Below are positions 16,769 through 26,002 of a stretch of DNA of 64,000 bases, piece by piece. Origin of the DNA: Clostridium thermobutyricum (GTDB lineage: Bacteria; Bacillota; Clostridia; Ch29); assembly GCA_016842005.1 (NCBI GenBank), contig JAENYD010000002.1, forward strand, positions 62,001 through 126,000. Direction: 5' to 3'. Under the pieces are notes generated by a model that was not told the DNA's origin, searched no databases, and saw nothing but the letters and a program-made list of their open reading frames with translations. The translations under genes and the position numbers were made by a program. The first letter of the stretch is position 1, and every line of letters begins with the position of its first letter.

Positions 16769-18043
16769 ATGGACGACAGGTATCTGAACTTTCACACGGG
16801 ATGGTTCGGCGATAAAAATTTCCGGCTCATGCATGACATGATGAGAAGGGAGTTCGTGTACAGTGTTATTCATGATGACATAACCAGTGCCTTTGATGTG
16901 GAAAAATACCGGAAGGTGCTGGACATGGTCCATTTTCCCACGGTGGCAATGGTTGTCCAGGTGGATGGCAAAACGGGAGAAAAACCGGATAAGGACCTGT
17001 TCAAGAAGAGAAGAAAGATTGCCTTTGCAAAACTGTGCAGACACCTTGATGATGCCAATGACGGATTGATAGCCATACTGGGCAGGAACAGCATAAATGC
17101 AGTTGTTGCGGGAGACCGGGAGATTGTCATACTGCTGCCGGTGGTGGAGGAAGAAGCGGAAAGGCAGATTGTGCTTTCCAGGAGATACGCCGGATATATA
17201 AAGGTCATTATGGAGAGACACGCAGGTTTTACCCTGTCCATAGGTATAGGCAGTAATTATACGGATGTAAAAAGCCTCAGCAGGTCCTATAAAGAAGCCT
17301 GTCAGGCACTGAAATACAAATTTTATAAAGGCAACAGCGCCATAATCCATTATATGGATATTGATGCCCGCTGTGAAGGGAATATACGTTTTTTTGTCGA
17401 AAGGGAGACCAGGCTTGTTGAGGATATAAGGAAAAACGATTTTGACGGGGTTATCGGTACAGTAAAGAGTCTGTTCAGCTTTGCGGAAAGAAAAAACAGG
17501 ATAATGCCGGAGACTTTCAAGGTAAGGATACTGGAAATGCTTACGGTGATTTCCCGTACTGCGATTGACCTGGGGGTGGACCCCGGGCTTATGCTGTCCC
17601 TGAAGGTGCGGGTGGGCAATGAGATTGAGGAGCGGATAACTGCAGAGGAGATGCAGAAGTGGCTGCTGGATATAATTCAGGTAATACTTGATGCTATAGA
17701 CAGGATACAGCAGGACAGTGCGGTAAAAATGGTCAACAGGGCAAAAGTCTATATAGAAAAGAATTACTTCAGGGATATATCCCTTGAAGAGGCAGCACGG
17801 TATGTGAATATCAGCCCTTTTTACCTGAGCCATATATTCAGGGAAGTGACAGGTTCAAGCTTTACAAATTACCTGACCGGGGTAAGGATCGAAAAGGCGC
17901 AGAATATGCTGAGGTCCGGGGATATGCCGGTGTATGAAATCAGCGGCCGGGTGGGATACCAGGACCCCAATTACTTCAGCAGGATTTTTAAACGGGTTGT
18001 AGGGCAGAGCCCCCTGCAATTCCGGAAGGGAAATAAAGCATAA
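16769..18043 (+). CDS. AraC-family transcriptional regulator with N-terminal PucR/CdaR-like region
   Basis: A 424-residue regulator. The C-terminal ~100 residues carry two helix-turn-helix motifs: SLEEAARYVNISPFYLSHIF and VYEISGRVGYQDPNYFSRIF, ending SPLQFRKG. The central region (~150-270, including LSIGIGSNYTDVKSLSRSYK and EACQALKYKFYKG) resembles the degenerate GGDEF-like segment seen in CdaR and in AraC regulators of two-component type. The N-terminal part has no receiver aspartate, so it is not a classical response regulator. An in-frame GTG at 16760 is an alternative start. It lies just upstream of and points toward the Liv-type ABC operon, its probable target. Confidence 0.85.
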   Translation: MDDRYLNFHTGWFGDKNFRLMHDMMRREFVYSVIHDDITSAFDVEKYRKVLDMVHFPTVAMVVQVDGKTGEKPDKDLFKKRRKIAFAKLCRHLDDANDGLIAILGRNSINAVVAGDREIVILLPVVEEEAERQIVLSRRYAGYIKVIMERHAGFTLSIGIGSNYTDVKSLSRSYKEACQALKYKFYKGNSAIIHYMDIDARCEGNIRFFVERETRLVEDIRKNDFDGVIGTVKSLFSFAERKNRIMPETFKVRILEMLTVISRTAIDLGVDPGLMLSLKVRVGNEIEERITAEEMQKWLLDIIQVILDAIDRIQQDSAVKMVNRAKVYIEKNYFRDISLEEAARYVNISPFYLSHIFREVTGSSFTNYLTGVRIEKAQNMLRSGDMPVYEISGRVGYQDPNYFSRIFKRVVGQSPLQFRKGNKA

Positions 18044-18137
18044 TAATGCTATAATTCGCAAATGAATACAGAGGTATTGGATGCGGACCGCAGAAACATA
18101 CAAAGTAAATATTCAGCAAATTGAAGGAGGTATATCA

Positions 18138-19316
18138 ATGACATGCAAATCAGGCAGAACCCTTTTGGTTGTTGTACTGCTTTTTAGTCTGGTGCTGTTT
18201 GCTTTCGGGTGCAGCAAGCCGGAAACCGCACAGGAACCGGTTAAGGTCGGTTTCTATGCACCGGTTACAGGGCCTGCTGCGGCAGATGGTGAAAGCGTAC
18301 TTAATGCCGCCAAGCTTGCAGTGAAGAAGATTAACGAAGCCGGCGGTATTGATGGAAGAGAAGTGGTCCTTGTGGACTACGACGACGGCCTTGATACCAA
18401 GCAGGCGGTGAGCATCGCACAAAAGCTTACAACCAAGGACGGGGTCGTCGCAGTGGTAAGCGGTTCCTACAGCGGGACCACCAGGGCGTCTGCTCCCATA
18501 TACCAGGAGGCAGGTATTCCGATGATTTCGGCCTATGCCATACACCCTGATATAACAAAAGCGGGAGACTTCATTTTCAGGCAGTCTTTCATGGGTGAGG
18601 TGCAGGGCAGGGCCGGAGCAAAAGTAGCCGTAGATATGCTGGGGGCGAAGAGGATAAGCATACTCCATGTGGATATCGATTTCGGCAAAACCCTTTCGGC
18701 ATCATTTACCGAAAAGGCGACAGAGATGGGGGCTGAAATAGTATCTGTGGACTCCTTCTCCATGGGAGAAAGGGAATTTACCCCGGTACTTACCAAGATC
18801 AAGCAACTCAATCCGGATTTGGTCTATATACCCGCCTATGCCGGGGAAGGTGCCCAGATAATAAGGCAGGCAAAGGACCTGGGTATTGACATACAGTTCC
18901 TGGGGACCGAAGGTATAGACTCCACAATGCAGTTTCTCAAAGTTGCCGGTGAAGCAGCCGATGGAGTTGTTATCACCACCAACCTGAACCGTGATTCCGA
19001 CCGTGAGGAAGTCCGGGACTTCATTGAGAGCTACAATGCGGAATACGGCTTCAAACCTGATATGGTGGCGGCATCCACCTATGACGCCTTTACCGTACTG
19101 TTCCACGTTATGAAGGAAAAAGGTACGGATCCCCAGACCATAAAAGAGGGAATACGCCAGATCAAGGACTTCCCCGCCGTAACAGGCATCATTAAAGGAT
19201 ACAACGAACTGGGAGAGGTTGAAAAGACTGTTCAGGTGCAGATTGTGAAAGACGGAGAATTCCATTACTATAATGAAATTGCGGATCAGGAAATAATAGC
19301 AGCACCAACTGAATAA
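18138..19316 (+). CDS. Branched-chain-amino-acid-type ABC substrate-binding lipoprotein (LivK-like)
   Basis: A 392-residue lipoprotein: signal peptide with lipobox LFAFGC (Cys ~23), then a type-I periplasmic binding fold of the Leu/Ile/Val family (VKVGFYAPVTGPAAADGESV at ~35; VVSGSYSGTTRASAPIYQEA at ~110; GAKRISILHVD at ~175). The ATG at 18138 follows GAAGGAGGT. It heads a five-gene transport set with two permeases and two ATPases, and urocanate hydratase follows the last ATPase. The ligand may therefore be histidine or urocanate, which is an inference from gene order. Confidence 0.92.
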   Translation: MTCKSGRTLLVVVLLFSLVLFAFGCSKPETAQEPVKVGFYAPVTGPAAADGESVLNAAKLAVKKINEAGGIDGREVVLVDYDDGLDTKQAVSIAQKLTTKDGVVAVVSGSYSGTTRASAPIYQEAGIPMISAYAIHPDITKAGDFIFRQSFMGEVQGRAGAKVAVDMLGAKRISILHVDIDFGKTLSASFTEKATEMGAEIVSVDSFSMGEREFTPVLTKIKQLNPDLVYIPAYAGEGAQIIRQAKDLGIDIQFLGTEGIDSTMQFLKVAGEAADGVVITTNLNRDSDREEVRDFIESYNAEYGFKPDMVAASTYDAFTVLFHVMKEKGTDPQTIKEGIRQIKDFPAVTGIIKGYNELGEVEKTVQVQIVKDGEFHYYNEIADQEIIAAPTE

Positions 19317-19328
19317 ACGGGATTCCCG

Positions 19329-19394
19329 GTTTCAGGTTTAACCCCATTTGAAGCTTAAAAACCGTTATCCAGGGACGATAGCCATGGGATAAAC
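19329..19394 (+). repeat. Dispersed palindromic repeat, copy R3 (plus orientation, internally deleted)
   Basis: TTTCAGGTTTAACCCCATTTGAAGC, then AAACCGTTATCCAGGGACG, is the left part of the family; GATAGCCATGGGATAAA is its right end. The apical hairpin is missing, leaving TTATCC paired with GGGATAA. It lies between the LivK-like and LivH-like genes. (The motif is split here; together it spans 19329-19394.). Confidence 0.7.
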
Positions 19395-19564
19395 CGGGAC
19401 AGGTACCGTATGCGGCACTTTCCCGTATACGGTACCGTAAATTTTTTTAAGCTGATCCCCGGCCATTCCGGCCTGCTTCCGGTGTTCTGACCGGTAAGCC
19501 CCGGTGAGGCTGAAGGCCGAGACAGGCCCATTTTCAAACATCAAGCGGATAAGGAGACACTGTT

Positions 19565-20425
19565 ATGATACTGCAGCAGATTATTAACGGCATAGTAATA
19601 GGAAGTGCGTATGCCCTGACAGCCATGGGGGCCACCCTGGTATACGGTATCCTGAGGATACTAGATATTGCCAATGCCGGGGCCTATGCCATAGGGGCCT
19701 ATGCAGGAATGTATCTGTACCAGGCTACGGGCAATCTCCCGGTGGCCTTTGCAGGGGCAATTCTATTGACCGGATTTTTCGGTGTTGTTGTACAGAAGCT
19801 TTTATATGTACCGCTGCTGGACAAGCCGGGAATAGTCCCCCTTATAGCCAGTATAGGGCTTTTCATATTCATACAGGACCTGCTGAGGCTTATTGCCGGC
19901 CCTCTGATAAGGGAGTTCGATGCGCAGATTCCCTTTGAAGGTTTCAAAACGCAGGATTTCACCATTAACGGCATATGGATACTGATTATGCTGCTTACCG
20001 CATTTTTACTGATGACACTGTGGTATATACTCAACAGGACCAGGATAGGTCTTGCCTGGAGGTCAACCGCCCAGGACCTGGAGATTTCCAAGGCTATGGG
20101 TGTCAATGTAAACAGGGTGGTGGCCTTTAATTACCTGCTGGGATACGGATTTGCCGCATCGGCAGGTATAATGATAGGACTGCTGTACAACTCGGTATTT
20201 CCCACCATGGGAGATGTACCGGCATATAAGATGCTGGCCATAATTGTCCTGGGGGGACTGGGCAATCCCCTGGGGACGGTGATTGCAGCCCTCCTGATAG
20301 GGCTTGTCGAGACCCTGGTTGCGGGATATGTGGGCTTCTTCCTTCCCAGGGACGCCATAGCCTTCGTTGCCCTTATAATTATCCTGCTTGTAAAACCCAA
20401 AGGCCTGCTGGGCAAAAAAGCGTAA
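19565..20425 (+). CDS. livH: ABC transporter permease, LivH family
   Basis: A 286-residue membrane protein with about eight helices and the LivH pattern: LQQIINGIVIGSAYALTAMG at the N-terminus, the EAA-like loop RSTAQDLEISKAMGVNVNRV (~170-189) and the C-terminal LLVKPKGLLGKK. It forms the translocation channel with LivM. The ATG at 19565 follows AAGGAG. The 248-base gap to the binding-protein gene holds repeat R3, so read-through or a second promoter is needed. Confidence 0.93.
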   Translation: MILQQIINGIVIGSAYALTAMGATLVYGILRILDIANAGAYAIGAYAGMYLYQATGNLPVAFAGAILLTGFFGVVVQKLLYVPLLDKPGIVPLIASIGLFIFIQDLLRLIAGPLIREFDAQIPFEGFKTQDFTINGIWILIMLLTAFLLMTLWYILNRTRIGLAWRSTAQDLEISKAMGVNVNRVVAFNYLLGYGFAASAGIMIGLLYNSVFPTMGDVPAYKMLAIIVLGGLGNPLGTVIAALLIGLVETLVAGYVGFFLPRDAIAFVALIIILLVKPKGLLGKKA

Positions 20426-20450
20426 ATTCTGAGAAAAGGATGTTGCCTGC

Positions 20451-21365
20451 ATGTATGAAATAGTTGTTGGTATCAATGTTGGTATTTTTGTTTTGCTTGC
20501 TCTGAGCCTGAATATCATTACCGGTTATACCGGGCAGCCTTCTCTTGGTCATGCCGCCTTTTTCGGCATCGGCGCATATGCTGCGGCTGTGGTTACCGGC
20601 AAGATGGGTCTGAGTTTCTGGATTGCCCTGCCGCTGGCTGCTGTTATTACCGGTATTATAGGTATCCTCCTTGGATTTGCCAGCCTGAGGGTAAAAGAAG
20701 ATTTTCTGGCTATAACCACCATAGGTATCAATTTTGTAATGGTGGCTATTTTTCATTATACCCCATATCTCGGCGCTTCCTTCGGCATGTCGGTGGACAG
20801 GCCGGAAGTCATGGGAGTTCAGATGAATAATTATCATTTTTTGGGGCTGGTACTTATTCTCATAGTCCTTGTGTGCCTGTTTTCCAGGCGTATCCAAAAA
20901 TCCTGGATAGGCCTTGCCCTGGGAGGGATAAGAAACAATGAAGAGGCTGCCGCTTCTGTAGGTATTGATATCAGCAGGTTCAAGATAATCGCCTTTACCA
21001 TGGGAACCTCTATTGCGGGGCTGACCGGCGCCGTATACGCCCATTACATGACTTTCATATATTCCAGCGATTTTGCCTTTGCCACGTCCATAACAATACT
21101 GTCCATGCTGGTGGTAGGAGGCATGGGAACTATCAGGGGCCCGGTGGTGGGAGCGATTATCCTGGGTCTGGCCCCCGAGCTGTTCCGGTTTATTTCGGAT
21201 TACAGGATGCTGGTATACGGGGCAATCCTTGTGCTGATGATGAGATTTCAGCCCCAGGGACTGCTGGGAGAGGACAGTTTTATATGGACCAGGCTGAAGG
21301 GTTTCCGGAATAGGAATGCTGGGGTGAATACCCCGGGAGAGAGGAGTGCGGCCGGTGGGCAATAA
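20451..21365 (+). CDS. livM: ABC transporter permease, LivM family
   Basis: A 304-residue permease. Diagnostic stretches are LALSLNIITGYTGQPSLGHA (residues ~16-35), the coupling loop RNNEEAAASVGIDISRFKII (~162-181) and VVGGMGTIRGPVVGAIILG (~221-239). The C-terminal tail after ~285 is polar. The ATG at 20451 has a weak GAAAAGGA upstream. Its 3' end overlaps the start of the ATPase gene, giving coupled translation. Confidence 0.93.
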   Translation: MYEIVVGINVGIFVLLALSLNIITGYTGQPSLGHAAFFGIGAYAAAVVTGKMGLSFWIALPLAAVITGIIGILLGFASLRVKEDFLAITTIGINFVMVAIFHYTPYLGASFGMSVDRPEVMGVQMNNYHFLGLVLILIVLVCLFSRRIQKSWIGLALGGIRNNEEAAASVGIDISRFKIIAFTMGTSIAGLTGAVYAHYMTFIYSSDFAFATSITILSMLVVGGMGTIRGPVVGAIILGLAPELFRFISDYRMLVYGAILVLMMRFQPQGLLGEDSFIWTRLKGFRNRNAGVNTPGERSAAGGQ

Positions 21366-22122
21366 AAACGGGATACTGGAAGTAAGGAATCTGAAGAAGC
21401 ATTTTGGCGGGCTGAAAGCCCTGGATGATGTGACTTTTAAGGTAATGAGAGGAGAAACCCTGGGGATAATAGGTCCCAACGGTGCCGGTAAAACCACTCT
21501 CTTCAATACCGTATGCGGGGTTTATGCGCCTACGGCAGGGGGGATAATTCTCGGGGATAAGGAAATCCAGGGCATGAAACCCCATCAGATTGCCCGGATG
21601 GGTATAGCCCGTACCTTTCAGATAGTTCACCCCTTCAGGGATATGACTGTCCTTGACAATGTGATTATGGCCCTGGGCAGGGAGAATTACTGCGGGTTCT
21701 TTAACATCTTTAAAATAAGCCGGACCCGGGAAAATACCGGCAGGGCAAAAGAACTGCTGAGCAGGGTGGGACTGATGAATTACCGCCATAAGAAGGCGGA
21801 AAATCTCAGTCTCGGTTATAAGAGAAGGCTTGAAATAGCCAGGGCCCTGGCCCTTGACCCTGTAATACTGATGCTGGACGAGCCCTGTGCCGGGCTGAGC
21901 TATGATGCCACCCAGGATTTTATGGAAATGATACTGCAGCTGAAGGAGCAGAAGATTACCATAGTGATGGTTGAACACAATATGGCGGTGGCAATGGGAG
22001 TGAGCGACAGGATTGTGGTGCTCAACTACGGCAAAAAGATAGCCGAGGGGTCGCCGGACCAGGTGAAAAAGGACCCCTACGTCATAGAGGCTTATCTGGG
22101 GAAGGATGATGAAAGTGCTTAG
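21355..22122 (+). CDS. livG: ABC transporter ATP-binding protein, LivG family
   Basis: A 255-residue ATPase with Walker A GPNGAGKTT (residues ~37-45), a LivG-type insert after Q-loop region (TFQIVHPFRDMTVLDNVIMA), signature LSLGYKRRLEIARALA and Walker B VILMLDEPCAGLS. The signature is LSLGY rather than LSGGQ, a variation seen in LivG proteins. GTG at 21355 is chosen with GAGAGG upstream; a GTG at 21346 is too near the ribosome binding site. It overlaps livM at its start and the LivF gene at its end. Confidence 0.92.
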   Translation: MGNKNGILEVRNLKKHFGGLKALDDVTFKVMRGETLGIIGPNGAGKTTLFNTVCGVYAPTAGGIILGDKEIQGMKPHQIARMGIARTFQIVHPFRDMTVLDNVIMALGRENYCGFFNIFKISRTRENTGRAKELLSRVGLMNYRHKKAENLSLGYKRRLEIARALALDPVILMLDEPCAGLSYDATQDFMEMILQLKEQKITIVMVEHNMAVAMGVSDRIVVLNYGKKIAEGSPDQVKKDPYVIEAYLGKDDESA

Positions 22123-22819
22123 GCTGGAGAATATCGATGCGTATTATGGTCAGTCGCAGGCCCTGGATGATGTCAGTATAAATATTAATGAAGGGGAGTT
22201 TGTAACCATAATAGGGGCGAACGGGGCGGGGAAGACTACCATTATGAAGTGCATCATGGGGCTTCACAGACCCAAAAACGGCAGAATATATTATAGAGAA
22301 AGGGATATAACAGAGTTGAAGGCCTGGGACAGGGCTGCCCTGGGAATAGGTTACATACCCGAAGGCAGGCGGGTTTTCCCGGATTTGAGCGTTGCACAGA
22401 ACCTGAAAATGGGCGGATACAGGATTTCAGATAAAAAGAGGCTGGAGGTGAATATGGAAAGATGTTTCAATCTTTTTCCCCGGCTGAAAGAGAGAAGAAA
22501 TCAGGCAGCCAGAACCATGAGCGGAGGGGAGCAGCAGATGCTGGCCATTGCCCGGGCACTGATGTCCGACCCCAGGCTGCTTTTAATAGATGAGATATCC
22601 ATGGGACTTATGCCTATACTTGTTAATCATTCTCTGGAGATTATTAAAAAGCTCCACCAGGAAGGCATTACGGTACTTCTTGTGGAACAGAATGCCAGCA
22701 AAGCCCTTAAAGTGGCAGACAGGGGTTATGTGCTGGAAACCGGAAGGATAACCATACATGATACCGCTGAGAACCTGAGGAACAGAGAGGAGATTATACA
22801 GGCCTATCTGGGCGGATAA
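22106..22819 (+). CDS. livF: ABC transporter ATP-binding protein, LivF family
   Basis: A 237-residue ATPase with Walker A GANGAGKTT (residues ~37-45), the LivF hallmark GYIPEGRRVFPDLSVAQNL (~88-106), signature MSGGEQQMLAIARALM (~138-153) and Walker B LLLIDEISMGLMP. Starts are possible at 22106 and 22109. It overlaps livG by 17 bases and ends 24 bases before urocanate hydratase, so the enzyme gene is very probably in the same transcript. Confidence 0.93.
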   Translation: MMKVLRLENIDAYYGQSQALDDVSININEGEFVTIIGANGAGKTTIMKCIMGLHRPKNGRIYYRERDITELKAWDRAALGIGYIPEGRRVFPDLSVAQNLKMGGYRISDKKRLEVNMERCFNLFPRLKERRNQAARTMSGGEQQMLAIARALMSDPRLLLIDEISMGLMPILVNHSLEIIKKLHQEGITVLLVEQNASKALKVADRGYVLETGRITIHDTAENLRNREEIIQAYLGG

Positions 22820-22843
22820 TATTGTTGTGGAAGGAGTGTTGTT

Positions 22844-24880
22844 ATGTCTGGCAACAGTGATATTTCAAAGGCCATGACCGTAAAGCTTGACGATATTTTT
22901 CCCGAGCTGCCCCAAATGCCGCCGTTTGAAGAAGGTATAAGGCGCGCTCCCAAGAGGGAGTTTACGCTGAACAGGGAAGAGACAGAGCTTGCATTAAAAA
23001 ATGCCCTGAGGTATATACCGGAGAAATGGCATAAGGAGCTGGCTCCCGAATTTCTGAATGAGCTTTTGACAAGGGGCAGGATATACGGCTACCGGTTCAG
23101 GCCCCGGGGCGGTATAAAAGGTAAGCCCATAGATGAATACAGGGGAGCATGTATAGAGGGCAGGGCCTTCCAGGTAATGATAGATAACAATCTGGACTTT
23201 GACATAGCCCTGTACCCCTATGAGCTGGTAACTTACGGCGAGACAGGACAGGTGTGCCAGAACTGGATGCAGTACTGCCTCATAAAGCGATACCTGGAGA
23301 TAATGACCCGTGACCAGACCCTTGTGGTAATGTCCGGTCATCCCCTGGGGCTATTTAAGTCATCTCCCCAATCTCCCCGGGTGATTATAACGAACGCCCT
23401 TATGGTAGGCATGTACGATGACCAGGATAACTGGCACAGGGCCATGGCACTGGGAGTGGCCAACTACGGCCAGATGACCGCCGGAGGGTGGATGTATATA
23501 GGGCCCCAGGGCATAGTGCACGGTACCTATTCCACCATCCTGAATGCGGGCAGGGATAAGCTGGGCATACCCGCAGAAAGAGACCTGGCAGGACATCTGT
23601 ATGTTACCTCCGGTCTGGGGGGCATGAGCGGTGCCCAGGGCAAGGCAGTGGAGATAGCGGGCGGTGTGGGGATAATAGCCGAGGTGGATTATTCAAGGAT
23701 TAAGACCCGGTACGACCAGGGCTGGGTGAGCAAAGTAACCGCCAGTCCCGGGGAGGCATTCTCCCTGGCCGGAGAATACAAGCAAAAGAAGCAGGGTATG
23801 GCCATAGCATTCCACGGCAACATAGTGGATTTGCTGGAATATGCGGCAGACAACAATATTCATATAGACCTGCTGTCCGACCAGACATCATGCCATGCAG
23901 CCTATGACGGCGGGTACTGCCCCCAGGGACTTACTTTCGAAGAAAGAACGGAGCTTTTGAAAACCGATAAGGCAAGGTTCAGACAGCTGGTGGATAAATC
24001 CCTGCGGCATCACTTTGAACTCATAAAGACACTGACGGACAGGGGCGTATACTTCTTCGATTACGGCAACAGCTTCATGAAAGCGGTATATGACGCAGGG
24101 GTGAAGGAGATATGCAAAAACGGGCAGAACCCCATGGACGGGTTCATATTCCCTTCATACGTAGAGGATATAATGGGCCCGGTGCTCTTTGACTACGGCT
24201 ACGGTCCCTTCAGGTGGGTATGTCTCAGCGGCAGGGAAGAGGACCTCATTAAGACAGACAAAGCCGCTATGGCCTGCATAGACCCCGACAGGCGGTTCCA
24301 GGACAGGGACAATTACGTATGGATAAGGGATGCGCAGAAAAACAGGCTGGTGGTGGGTACAAAGGCCAGGATACTCTACCAGGACGCCATGGGCAGGATG
24401 AACATTGCCCTGAAATTCAACGAGATGGTACGAAAAGGTGAGATAGGCCCTGTTATGCTGGGCAGAGACCACCATGATACCGGGGGTACAGATTCACCCT
24501 TCAGGGAGACATCCAACATAAAAGACGGCAGCAACATAATGGCAGACATGGCCACCCACTGTTTTGCAGGTAATGCCGCCCGGGGCATGAGCCTGGTGGC
24601 CCTCCACAACGGCGGCGGCGTAGGCATAGGCAAGGCCATAAACGGCGGTTTCGGCCTGGTCCTGGACGGTAGTGAACGGGTGGATGACATAATAAGGAGC
24701 GCTATGCCCTGGGATGTGATGTGCGGTGTGGCAAGGCGTGCCTGGGCCAGAAACAGCAACTCCATAGAGACATGCATGGAATATAATGCGGCACGGAAGG
24801 ATACAGACCATATAACACTGCCCTATATAGCCGATGAGGATATGGTGAAGGACCTGGTGGCAGAGGTGTTTGGGGGATAA
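22844..24880 (+). CDS. hutU: Urocanate hydratase (long form)
   Basis: A 678-residue urocanase, the second enzyme of histidine breakdown, which converts urocanate to imidazolone propionate with tightly bound NAD+. Family features are GRAFQVMIDNNLDFDIALYP (~107-126), MYIGPQGIVHGTY (~223-235), the NAD-binding GLGGMSGAQGKAVEIAGG (~255-272), the active-site region DQTSCHAAYDGGYCPQG (~346-362) and NGGGVGIGKAINGGFGLV (~591-608). It is longer than the ~555-residue enzyme of Pseudomonas or Bacillus and matches the long form I associate with anaerobes. No other hut gene is in the window. Co-location with the Liv-type transporter points to a histidine or urocanate uptake-and-use operon. Confidence 0.93.
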   Translation: MSGNSDISKAMTVKLDDIFPELPQMPPFEEGIRRAPKREFTLNREETELALKNALRYIPEKWHKELAPEFLNELLTRGRIYGYRFRPRGGIKGKPIDEYRGACIEGRAFQVMIDNNLDFDIALYPYELVTYGETGQVCQNWMQYCLIKRYLEIMTRDQTLVVMSGHPLGLFKSSPQSPRVIITNALMVGMYDDQDNWHRAMALGVANYGQMTAGGWMYIGPQGIVHGTYSTILNAGRDKLGIPAERDLAGHLYVTSGLGGMSGAQGKAVEIAGGVGIIAEVDYSRIKTRYDQGWVSKVTASPGEAFSLAGEYKQKKQGMAIAFHGNIVDLLEYAADNNIHIDLLSDQTSCHAAYDGGYCPQGLTFEERTELLKTDKARFRQLVDKSLRHHFELIKTLTDRGVYFFDYGNSFMKAVYDAGVKEICKNGQNPMDGFIFPSYVEDIMGPVLFDYGYGPFRWVCLSGREEDLIKTDKAAMACIDPDRRFQDRDNYVWIRDAQKNRLVVGTKARILYQDAMGRMNIALKFNEMVRKGEIGPVMLGRDHHDTGGTDSPFRETSNIKDGSNIMADMATHCFAGNAARGMSLVALHNGGGVGIGKAINGGFGLVLDGSERVDDIIRSAMPWDVMCGVARRAWARNSNSIETCMEYNAARKDTDHITLPYIADEDMVKDLVAEVFGG

Positions 24881-24955
24881 GATTATTTTCCCGGGAGATA
24901 CCCCGGGACGTTGTTTAATAATAAAACCATACCGGGACATGGTTTATTCCGAAAA

Positions 24956-24984
24956 AAAGGCGTGGCTGTTGGTGCCACGCCTTT
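24956..24984 (+). terminator. Intrinsic terminator after hutU
   Basis: An 11-bp stem AAAGGCGTGGC (24956-24966) with GCCACGCCTTT (24974-24984) and a 7-base loop ends the liv-hutU operon. Confidence 0.85.
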
Positions 24985-25107
24985 GACATTAACCATACAG
25001 TAACCGGGTTAATGTGAATGCAGCGGTCATGGCCATATAAGAAACAACAATACATGCTGCAATATTAATTCATTGCAAAACTGCGGCGAGAAAATAGTAA
25101 AATTATA

Positions 25108-25136
25108 TTGACAAAATGTAAATAGTATTTTACAAT
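25108..25136 (+). promoter_or_regulatory. Promoter with embedded dyad operator for the DUF2178/XRE pair
   Basis: TTGACA (25108-25113) and TACAAT (25131-25136) are 17 bases apart. The inverted repeat TGTAAA-N6-TTTACA (25117-25134) sits between them and overlaps the -10. Similar half-sites (GTAAAA, TTTAC) follow to 25155. Autoregulation by the XRE protein of the operon is likely but inferred. Confidence 0.75.
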
Positions 25137-25167
25137 AAGTAAAAATACATTTACGTGAGGTGTCGAT

Positions 25168-25578
25168 ATGTCCAGGAAGGTATTTGTAGCATTAAGTATT
25201 GCTGTTGTTATGGGGATAGGGTTTGTAGCAGGAAGTGCGGTTTCGACGGGAAATGTTGTCCTGCCGGTACTGGCAATGGCTGCCGGTATTATTCTGCTGC
25301 GATTGTTCAGGGGCAAGGTAAAGGAAGTGGTGGAAGATGAGAGGAGCTACAGGATAAGCGAAAAGGCCTCCAGGAATGCCATTCAGGTTTTCGGGATATC
25401 AGCCGCTGTGCTGGGGTCCGTGTTGATAGCTCTGGGCAGCAGAGGGACGGCAGGTATCTCTCAGGCCGGCTATACATTGTCTTATTCGGTATGTTCTCTG
25501 CTGATTATATACCAGGGATTTTACTGGTACTACAATAAGAGATGCGGAAGCGGTGGGAAAAATGAAGAACAGGATTAA
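25168..25578 (+). CDS. DUF2178-like four-helix membrane protein
   Basis: A 136-residue protein with four hydrophobic segments (~5-25, 30-45, 75-92, 100-120) and the conserved cytosolic loop VVEDERSYRISEKASRNAIQ between helices 2 and 3. Genes of this type are typically paired with a small XRE regulator, as here: the next gene overlaps its 3' end by 17 bases. The ATG at 25168 follows GTGAGGTG. Function unknown. Confidence 0.75.
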   Translation: MSRKVFVALSIAVVMGIGFVAGSAVSTGNVVLPVLAMAAGIILLRLFRGKVKEVVEDERSYRISEKASRNAIQVFGISAAVLGSVLIALGSRGTAGISQAGYTLSYSVCSLLIIYQGFYWYYNKRCGSGGKNEEQD

Positions 25579-25759
25579 AGTCTACAGGGCCATGAACGAC
25601 CTGACCCAGGCCGACCTGGCTGAGAAGCTGGGGATAACCAGGCAGACACTGATAGCCATCGAGAAGGAAAAATACAACCCCTCCCTGGAGCTGGCATTCA
25701 AGATATCCAGATTTTTCCGGGTGCCTATTGAGGATGTGTTTATATACGAGCAGGAGTAA
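25562..25759 (+). CDS. Small XRE-family regulator, YozG-like
   Basis: A 65-residue single-domain helix-turn-helix protein: TQADLAEKLGITRQTLIAIE is the HTH, followed by KYNPSLELAFKISRFFRVPI. This short form with an N-terminal KNRIKVYR is typical of regulators paired with small membrane proteins. The ATG at 25562 is preferred to an in-frame GTG at 25553. Its likely target is the dyad promoter upstream of the DUF2178 gene. Confidence 0.88.
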   Translation: MKNRIKVYRAMNDLTQADLAEKLGITRQTLIAIEKEKYNPSLELAFKISRFFRVPIEDVFIYEQE

Positions 25760-26002
25760 GGAAACATCCTGGTGTTGCAAACATCACAGGCAGCAGATGG
25801 TGTTAAGAGGTCCTGCAATCACATACCGACAGTCTATACGGCCTGTGAAGCAGGATTTCTTTGAATGTTTGCCCGGAAAGATATATAATTGAAGATATCG
25901 AGATATGAATGTAATATACAATAACAGGTGCTGTATGAATGATGCAATCAAAGGCAGCCTGCAACGGCTGTTAAGTTTGAGCAGCAGGCGGAGGAATGAG
26001 AT

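Noticed and set aside
16700-17833. 377-codon minus-strand ORF
   Set aside because: Antisense shadow of the AraC regulator; composition is not protein-like.
20379-21506. 375-codon minus-strand ORF
   Set aside because: Antisense shadow of livM and livG.
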